From Actinacidiphila epipremni (lineage in GTDB: Bacteria > Actinomycetota > Actinomycetes > Streptomycetales > Streptomycetaceae), in NCBI RefSeq assembly GCF_012034175.1, contig NZ_JAATEJ010000026.1, positions 1 to 64,000 on the forward strand: a stretch of DNA of 64,000 nucleotides, in the 5' to 3' direction. Positions 59,653 through 64,000 of the stretch are shown piece after piece. The number at the start of each line of letters is the position of its first letter. The first letter of the stretch is position 1. The translations under genes were made by a program, and so were the position numbers. The notes under the pieces are model-generated. The model saw nothing but the letters and a program-made list of their open reading frames with translations, did not search any database and was not told the DNA's origin.

Positions 59653-60237
59653 ATGCTCAAGGCCGACGCACCCGGGCCGTCCCGCCCGCCCGCGCCCCGT
59701 GGCCCGCTGGCTGACGCCCCGGCGCCGGACCTGGGCGCCCTCGACCTGCCGGCGCTGCGCACCCTGCGCCGCGAGGCCCAGCGCGAGGAGGCCGACCTGT
59801 CGTATCTGCGCCGGCTGCTGCACGGGCGCATCGACATCCTGCGGGCCGAGCTCCACCGCAGGGCCGAGACCCGCGGCGGCGGCGCGGACACCGCGCAGGG
59901 CGCGCCCGAAGCGCCGGTGCTCGACCGGCTGCCGGAGATCCTGGCCGACGGCCCGTCCCGGGTCCGCACCTCCGCCCGCCATGTCACCCTCGGCACCCCG
60001 CTGACCGCCCGGGTCCGCCGGCTCGCCGAGGAGATACTCGCCGAGGTGGAACTGTCCGACCTCGACGCCCGCACCGACCCCGAACTGCACGCCGCGATGG
60101 GCCGGCTGGCCCGCCACGAGCAGGAGGTCTCCGGCCGCCGCCAGCGCCTCCAGCACACCGTCGACGGCTGCTCGGCCGAGATCACCCGCCGCTACCGCGA
60201 CGGCGAGGCCCACGTGGACGACCTGCTGGCGGAGTAG
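59653..60237 (+). CDS. rsiG: RsiG/AmfC-like anti-sigma factor of WhiG
   Basis: This 194-residue helical protein matches the family first named AmfC and later RsiG. RsiG binds the sporulation sigma factor WhiG only when c-di-GMP is bound. The c-di-GMP motif E(x3)S(x2)R(x3)Q(x3)D is perfect in the second helix (Glu156, Ser160, Arg163, Gln167, Asp171). In the first helix it reads Glu46, Ser50, Arg53, His57, Asp61, so Gln is replaced by His. AGGAGAGG lies just before the ATG at 59653. It is the first gene after the dtd divergence. Confidence 0.9.
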   Translation: MLKADAPGPSRPPAPRGPLADAPAPDLGALDLPALRTLRREAQREEADLSYLRRLLHGRIDILRAELHRRAETRGGGADTAQGAPEAPVLDRLPEILADGPSRVRTSARHVTLGTPLTARVRRLAEEILAEVELSDLDARTDPELHAAMGRLARHEQEVSGRRQRLQHTVDGCSAEITRRYRDGEAHVDDLLAE

Positions 60238-60304
60238 CCCGCGGCGCCGCGGGCCGCGGGTAATGCGGATGCGGTCCGTCGCGGGGCCTGCGTACGGTGC
60301 GGGC

Positions 60305-61561
60305 ATGGGACTTGAGATACGCACGCTCGAAGAAGGCGACGTCGCCGAGTGGGTACGGGCGCTGGACACCGGCTTCCACCGGGCGCCGACCGTCTCGCCC
60401 GAGGAGGTCGCCGCCCGGCGTGCGCGGCTCGATCTGGACCGGACGCAGGGGGCGTTCGACGGCCGGCGCTGCGTGGCGACCTTCCGCAGCATGCCGCGGG
60501 AGCTGACCGTGCCCGGCGGCGGGACCGTCCGGGCCGACGCCATCACCAACGTCGCCGTGACCGCGACGCACCGGCGCCGGGGGCTCGCCACCCGGCTGAT
60601 GTCCGCCGACCTCGCGGCGGCCAAGGAGCGCGGTGAGGCGGCGGCGATCCTGGTCGCCGCGGAGTATCCGATCTACGGGCGCTACGGCTTCGGCCCGGCC
60701 ACCTGGGTCACCTACTGGGACGTCGACGTGCCCCGCGCCGGCCTCGACCGCCGCTACGCCGGGCCCGACCCGGCCGAGGGCACGGTGGAGCTGATCAGCG
60801 CCGCGGACGTACGGGCGTACGGCCCGGGGATGTACGAGCGGGTGCGGCTCGGCACGCCCGGGGCGATCAGCCGCGAGGCGTTGTGGTGGGACCTGGCGAC
60901 CGGTGCCGTGGTGCTGCCCTCCTCCTCCTTCAAGGAGCCCTTCTTCGTCGCCTACCGCAACGTCTCCGGCGAGATCGACGGCCTGGCCTCGTACCGCGTC
61001 AACGATCCGCGCTGGCCCAACAAGCTGCCGAGGGCGGACGTCACGGTGGATTCGCTGCTCGCCGTGACGCCGGCGGCGGAGGCCGCGCTGTGGCGCTATC
61101 TGCTGTCGCTGGACTGGGTCGTGCAGCTCACCACCGAGCACCGCGCGCCCGACGACGTGCTGCCGCTGCTGCTCGGCGACGTGCGCGCCGCCCGCGTCGA
61201 CACGCACGCCGACTTCATGTGGCTGCGGCTGCTGGACGTGCCCGTCGCGCTGTCCGCCCGCCGCTACGGCCCGCTCGCCGCCGACCTCGTCCTCGACGTC
61301 CACGACCCGGCGGGGCTGGCCGGCGGCACGTACCGGCTGGAGACGGCGCCGGACGCCGCCCCGCGCTGCACGCCCGCGCCGGGCGCCGCGCCCGACCTGA
61401 GCCTGGACAGCGGGGCGCTGGGCCGCCTCTACCTGGGCGACGAGTCGGCGGTGCGGCTGGCCGCGCTGGGGCTGCTCGCCGAGCACCGGCCGGGCGCGGC
61501 GGCGACCGCGGAGCTGCTGTTCCGCACCGCGCGCCGGCCGTGGTGCCCGGAGGTCTTCTGA
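60305..61561 (+). CDS. Eis-like GNAT acetyltransferase
   Basis: This 418-residue enzyme has an N-terminal GNAT domain (NVAVTATHRRRGLATRLM, acetyl-CoA site), the catalytic-tyrosine region YPIYGRYGFGPAT and a C-terminal sterol-carrier-like domain. It ends EVF, so the C-terminal carboxylate could act as in Eis. Eis-type enzymes acetylate amines, including aminoglycosides; the native substrate here is unknown. TACGGT ends 6 bases before the ATG, suggesting a leaderless message. Confidence 0.88.
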   Translation: MGLEIRTLEEGDVAEWVRALDTGFHRAPTVSPEEVAARRARLDLDRTQGAFDGRRCVATFRSMPRELTVPGGGTVRADAITNVAVTATHRRRGLATRLMSADLAAAKERGEAAAILVAAEYPIYGRYGFGPATWVTYWDVDVPRAGLDRRYAGPDPAEGTVELISAADVRAYGPGMYERVRLGTPGAISREALWWDLATGAVVLPSSSFKEPFFVAYRNVSGEIDGLASYRVNDPRWPNKLPRADVTVDSLLAVTPAAEAALWRYLLSLDWVVQLTTEHRAPDDVLPLLLGDVRAARVDTHADFMWLRLLDVPVALSARRYGPLAADLVLDVHDPAGLAGGTYRLETAPDAAPRCTPAPGAAPDLSLDSGALGRLYLGDESAVRLAALGLLAEHRPGAAATAELLFRTARRPWCPEVF

Positions 61562-61656
61562 GCCGCCGCCCGACGGCAGGCATTAGCAGAGCTTAACGAT
61601 TCACCGCAGGATTTTTCACTGGACCTACGATGTCGCGCCGGGTGAGACTCGGCGCC

Positions 61657-62547
61657 ATGACCTCACCCGTGTACGTGCCGCTCGTCACACCCTTCACCGC
61701 CGGCGGCGACATCGCCTACGACGCCCTGGAGGCGCTGGCGCGGCAGGTGCTCGCGGACGGCGCGGCGGGGCTGGTGGCGCTCGGCACCACGGGGGAGCCG
61801 GAGAGCCTGGAGCCCGCCGAGCGCGCGGCGGTCGTCGCACTGCTCGGCCGCGTCTGCCGGGAGGCCGGGGCGCGCTTCGTCGTCGGGGTCGGCGACGGCC
61901 GGCGCGTGCCCGGGGAGTGGGGCGGTACGCCGCCGGACGCGCTGCTGGCGACCGTGCCGCCCTTCGTCCGCCCGGGCGAGGCCGGGGTCGTCGCGCACTT
62001 CGCCGCGCTCGCCGCCCGCAGCCCCGTACCGCTGCTCGTCTACCACGTGCCCTACCGCACCGGGCAGCCGCTCGGCGCGCGCGCCCTGCGGGAGCTCGCC
62101 GCGATCCCCGGCGTCGTGGGGGTGAAGTACGCGGTCGGCGGGATCGACGCCGAGACCGTCGACCTGCTCGGCGACCGCCCGGCCGGCTTCGACGTCCTCG
62201 CCGGGGACGACGTCTTCGCGCCCGCGCTGCTCGCCCTCGGCGCGACCGGCGTGGTGGCGGCCTCCGCGCATCTGGACACCGCCGACTGGGTGAAGCTCGC
62301 CGCGACGGGCGACCGCGCCCTCGGCCACCGGCTCGCCGCCCGCGCCGCCGCGCTCTTCCGCGAGCCGAACCCCACCGTCGTCAAGGCCGCGCTGCACGCC
62401 CAGGGCCGTATCCCCACGCCGGACGTACGGCCGCCGCTGCTGCCGGCGAGCGCGGCGTCGCTGGCGGCGGTGGGGCTGGACGCGCGCCCTGGCGGACGTA
62501 GCGGCGGACGTACCGGCGTACGGAGCGGCGGACGTCTCGGCACCTGA
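61657..62547 (+). CDS. DapA-family aldolase (dihydrodipicolinate synthase-like)
   Basis: This 296-residue aldolase has the DapA-family residues Thr44-Thr45 (GTTGE), Tyr129 (VYHVPYRTG) and Schiff-base Lys157 (VGVKYAVGG). Arg134 of the YRTG motif, usual for binding pyruvate-adduct products, is present. It could be a second dihydrodipicolinate synthase or another pyruvate aldolase. The last ~18 residues (GGRSGGRTGVRSGGRLG) form a glycine/arginine-rich tail absent from typical DapA. I start at ATG 61657 after GGTGAG. Confidence 0.85.
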   Translation: MTSPVYVPLVTPFTAGGDIAYDALEALARQVLADGAAGLVALGTTGEPESLEPAERAAVVALLGRVCREAGARFVVGVGDGRRVPGEWGGTPPDALLATVPPFVRPGEAGVVAHFAALAARSPVPLLVYHVPYRTGQPLGARALRELAAIPGVVGVKYAVGGIDAETVDLLGDRPAGFDVLAGDDVFAPALLALGATGVVAASAHLDTADWVKLAATGDRALGHRLAARAAALFREPNPTVVKAALHAQGRIPTPDVRPPLLPASAASLAAVGLDARPGGRSGGRTGVRSGGRLGT

Positions 62548-62645
62548 AACCGTTCGCCGCCCGCCGCGTCCTGCGGCGATACTCGAACGGCGGGCACACA
62601 CCCTGAGCAGACGGACGAGAGTCGGACGAGAGCGGAGAGCCGGAG

Positions 62646-63668
62646 ATGAGGATCGGAATCGTCGGAGCGACCGGACAGGTCGGCGGAGTCGTACGCGGCG
62701 TACTGGCGGAGCGGAAGTTCCCGGTGGACCAGCTGCGGCTCTTCGCCTCCGCGCGGTCCGCGGGCAGCACGCTGCCGTGGGACGGCACCGAGATCACCGT
62801 CGAGGACGCCGGCACGGCCGACTTCACGGGCCTGGACATCGTCATCTTCTCCGCCGGCGGCGCCACCAGCCGGGCCATCGCCGAGAAGGTCGCCGCGCAG
62901 GGCGCGGTCGTGATCGACAACTCCTCCGCGTGGCGCCGCGACCCCGACGTCCCGCTCGTCGTCTCCGAGGTCAACCCGCACGCCCTCGCCCACCGCCCCA
63001 AGGGCATCGTCGCCAACCCGAACTGCACGACGATGGCCGCGATGCCCGTACTCAAGCCGCTGCACGACGAGGCCGGCCTCGTCGCGCTCGTCGCGACCAC
63101 GTACCAGGCCGTGTCCGGCTCGGGGCTTTCCGGCGTCGCCGAGCTGCACCGCCAGGCCCGCGAGGTCACCGCCGACGCCGACCGCCTCACCTTCGACGGC
63201 TCCGCCGTCACGTACCCCGACCCGCAGGTCTACGCCCGGCCCATCGCCTTCAACGTCCTGCCCTTCGCCGGGTCCCTCGTGGACGACGGGAGCTTCGAGA
63301 CCGACGAGGAGCAGAAGCTGCGGAACGAGTCCCGCAAGATTTTGGAGATCCCGGAGCTGAAGGTTTCCGGGACGTGTGTCCGGGTGCCGGTCTTCTCCGG
63401 GCACTCGCTGCAGATCAACGCGAGGTTCGCGCGCGAGCTGAGCGTGGAGCGCGCGTACGAGGTGCTCGCGCAGGCGCCGGGGGTCGAGCTCTCGGAGATC
63501 CCGACCCCCCTCCAGGCGGCGGGCCGCGACCCCTCGTACGTCGGGCGCATCCGCCGGGACGAGACTGTCGAGCACGGGCTCGCCCTCTTCCTCTCGAACG
63601 ACAACCTCCGCAAGGGCGCTGCGCTGAACGCCGTGCAAATCGCTGAGCTTGTTGCGGCTGAGCGCTGA
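62646..63668 (+). CDS. asd: Aspartate-semialdehyde dehydrogenase
   Basis: This 340-residue enzyme converts aspartyl phosphate to aspartate semialdehyde for lysine, methionine, threonine and cell-wall diaminopimelate. The NADP motif is GATGQVG (7-13), the catalytic cysteine is Cys127 (NPNCTT) and the substrate His is in VFSGHSLQIN. No aspartokinase gene is directly upstream here; the DapA-family gene is 98 bases before it instead. It may be a second copy. Confidence 0.95.
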   Translation: MRIGIVGATGQVGGVVRGVLAERKFPVDQLRLFASARSAGSTLPWDGTEITVEDAGTADFTGLDIVIFSAGGATSRAIAEKVAAQGAVVIDNSSAWRRDPDVPLVVSEVNPHALAHRPKGIVANPNCTTMAAMPVLKPLHDEAGLVALVATTYQAVSGSGLSGVAELHRQAREVTADADRLTFDGSAVTYPDPQVYARPIAFNVLPFAGSLVDDGSFETDEEQKLRNESRKILEIPELKVSGTCVRVPVFSGHSLQINARFARELSVERAYEVLAQAPGVELSEIPTPLQAAGRDPSYVGRIRRDETVEHGLALFLSNDNLRKGAALNAVQIAELVAAER

Positions 63669-63693
63669 CCCCGCGGGCTGCTGCTTGCGGTGG

Positions 63694-63749
63694 TCGCGGG
63701 ATCGTCCGCCGGTTCGTGGCTTGTCGCGCAGTTCCCCGCGCCCCTGAAA
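63694..63749. repeat. Further copy of the GTTCCCCGCGCCCCTGAAA repeat
   Basis: The stretch from TCGCGGGATCGTCCGCC to CGCGCCCCTGAAA matches the second half of the 110-bp repeat at 3080-3189 and the copies near 38323. It lies just after asd in a convergent gap with the last gene. Confidence 0.85.
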
Positions 63750-63824
63750 AGCTGACCTCGCGCGCAAAGTCGGGCCCCTGTAGGTCTCGGGAACAAGGGT
63801 CCGGGGCAGCCCGGGGAGTCGGGC

Positions 63825-64000
63825 TCAGGGGAGGAGGAGGCGGGCGGTGGTGAGGACGGACTCTGTTTGGAGGTCGACCTGGGTCGGGACGGGGAGCCAG
63901 GTCAGGGTGTGGGTCGCGGCCAGGTCCGCCGCCCAGGCGGTGAGGAGGGATTCCGCCTCGGCGGAGCCGAGCTGAGCCAGGGCACCGGCAAGGCGCAGAG
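63825..64000 (-). CDS. C-terminal end of an unidentified protein (partial)
   Basis: The minus strand from the window edge reads as an open frame of 57 codons before TGA (stop at 63825-63827), ending ESVLTTARLLLP, with high GC third positions as in real genes here. The rest of the gene lies beyond 64000. No domain is recognisable in this part. Confidence 0.55.
   Translation of the reverse strand, partial: LRLAGALAQLGSAEAESLLTAWAADLAATHTLTWLPVPTQVDLQTESVLTTARLLLP

Overview
The window reads as core chromosome of a Streptomyces-like actinomycete (Streptomyces or a close relative in Streptomycetaceae). The evidence is very high GC with G/C-rich third codon positions, frequent GTG starts, many ATGA/GTGA stop-start overlaps, mycothiol synthase, an OmpR-type GlnR, a Nur-like Fur protein, an RsiG/AmfC homologue, an SCO6880-family protein and DUF3099. 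From memory, the order pit-pstBACS-NUDIX-CHAD-ppk-mshD-protease-LacI-glnR-sulfurtransferase-nur-rsiG matches the SCO4130s-4180s of S. coelicolor. No integrase, transposase, prophage or CRISPR array was seen.

Layout. 1-9.3 kb: the 5S gene ending an rRNA operon, an ECF sigma factor with a SnoaL-like tail, a divergent MarR/oxidoreductase pair sharing a promoter with two perfect dyads, and a LacI-controlled sugar ABC importer (two permeases, lipoprotein, regulator, no ATPase) divergent from a 2-hydroxyacid dehydrogenase, with a CG-centred LacI-type operator near each promoter. 9.4-12 kb: a two-gene cassette of a TROVE/vWA (Ro60-like) protein and an ARPP-2-like protein. 12.2-21 kb: a type IV secretion-like operon (VirD4-, VirB4-, SCO6880-, VirB6/TrbL-, VirB8- and VirB2-like) plus a divergent VirB1-like muralytic enzyme, with no relaxase. 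21-25.4 kb: PAP2 phosphatase, secreted FAD oxidase, lipoprotein and small conserved proteins.

25.5-37.8 kb is a phosphate block: CsoR with its operator, DUF47-Pit low-affinity uptake, pstSCAB behind an 11-bp-phased PHO box with a perfect 21-bp stem after pstS, and polyphosphate kinase with CHAD and NUDIX genes. About 0.75 kb of dispersed intergenic repeats follows, then MFS-mshD, a sensor kinase/response regulator beside an HtrA-like protease without PDZ, a LacI regulator and glnR. 46.5-53.5 kb: hydrolase, MoaD-like protein, repeat-tailed membrane protein, LmeA-like protein, a Cys-containing leader peptide before thiosulfate sulfurtransferase-DUF1416, vapBC, DUF3099 and DsrE. 53.6-64 kb: three related secreted proteins, nitrobindin, nur, ygfZ-like, dtd, rsiG, an Eis-like acetyltransferase, a dapA-like gene and asd; the window ends inside an unidentified minus-strand gene.

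The clearest working circuits are phosphate uptake and storage, sugar import under LacI, copper sensing by CsoR and sulfur-responsive control of the sulfurtransferase. The less explained parts are the TROVE/ARPP-2 cassette, the relaxase-less secretion operon, the triple secreted-protein operon and the repeat-rich intergenic regions. Many genes in the 33-60 kb part have a TANNNT-like hexamer 6-7 bases before the start codon, which suggests leaderless transcripts.
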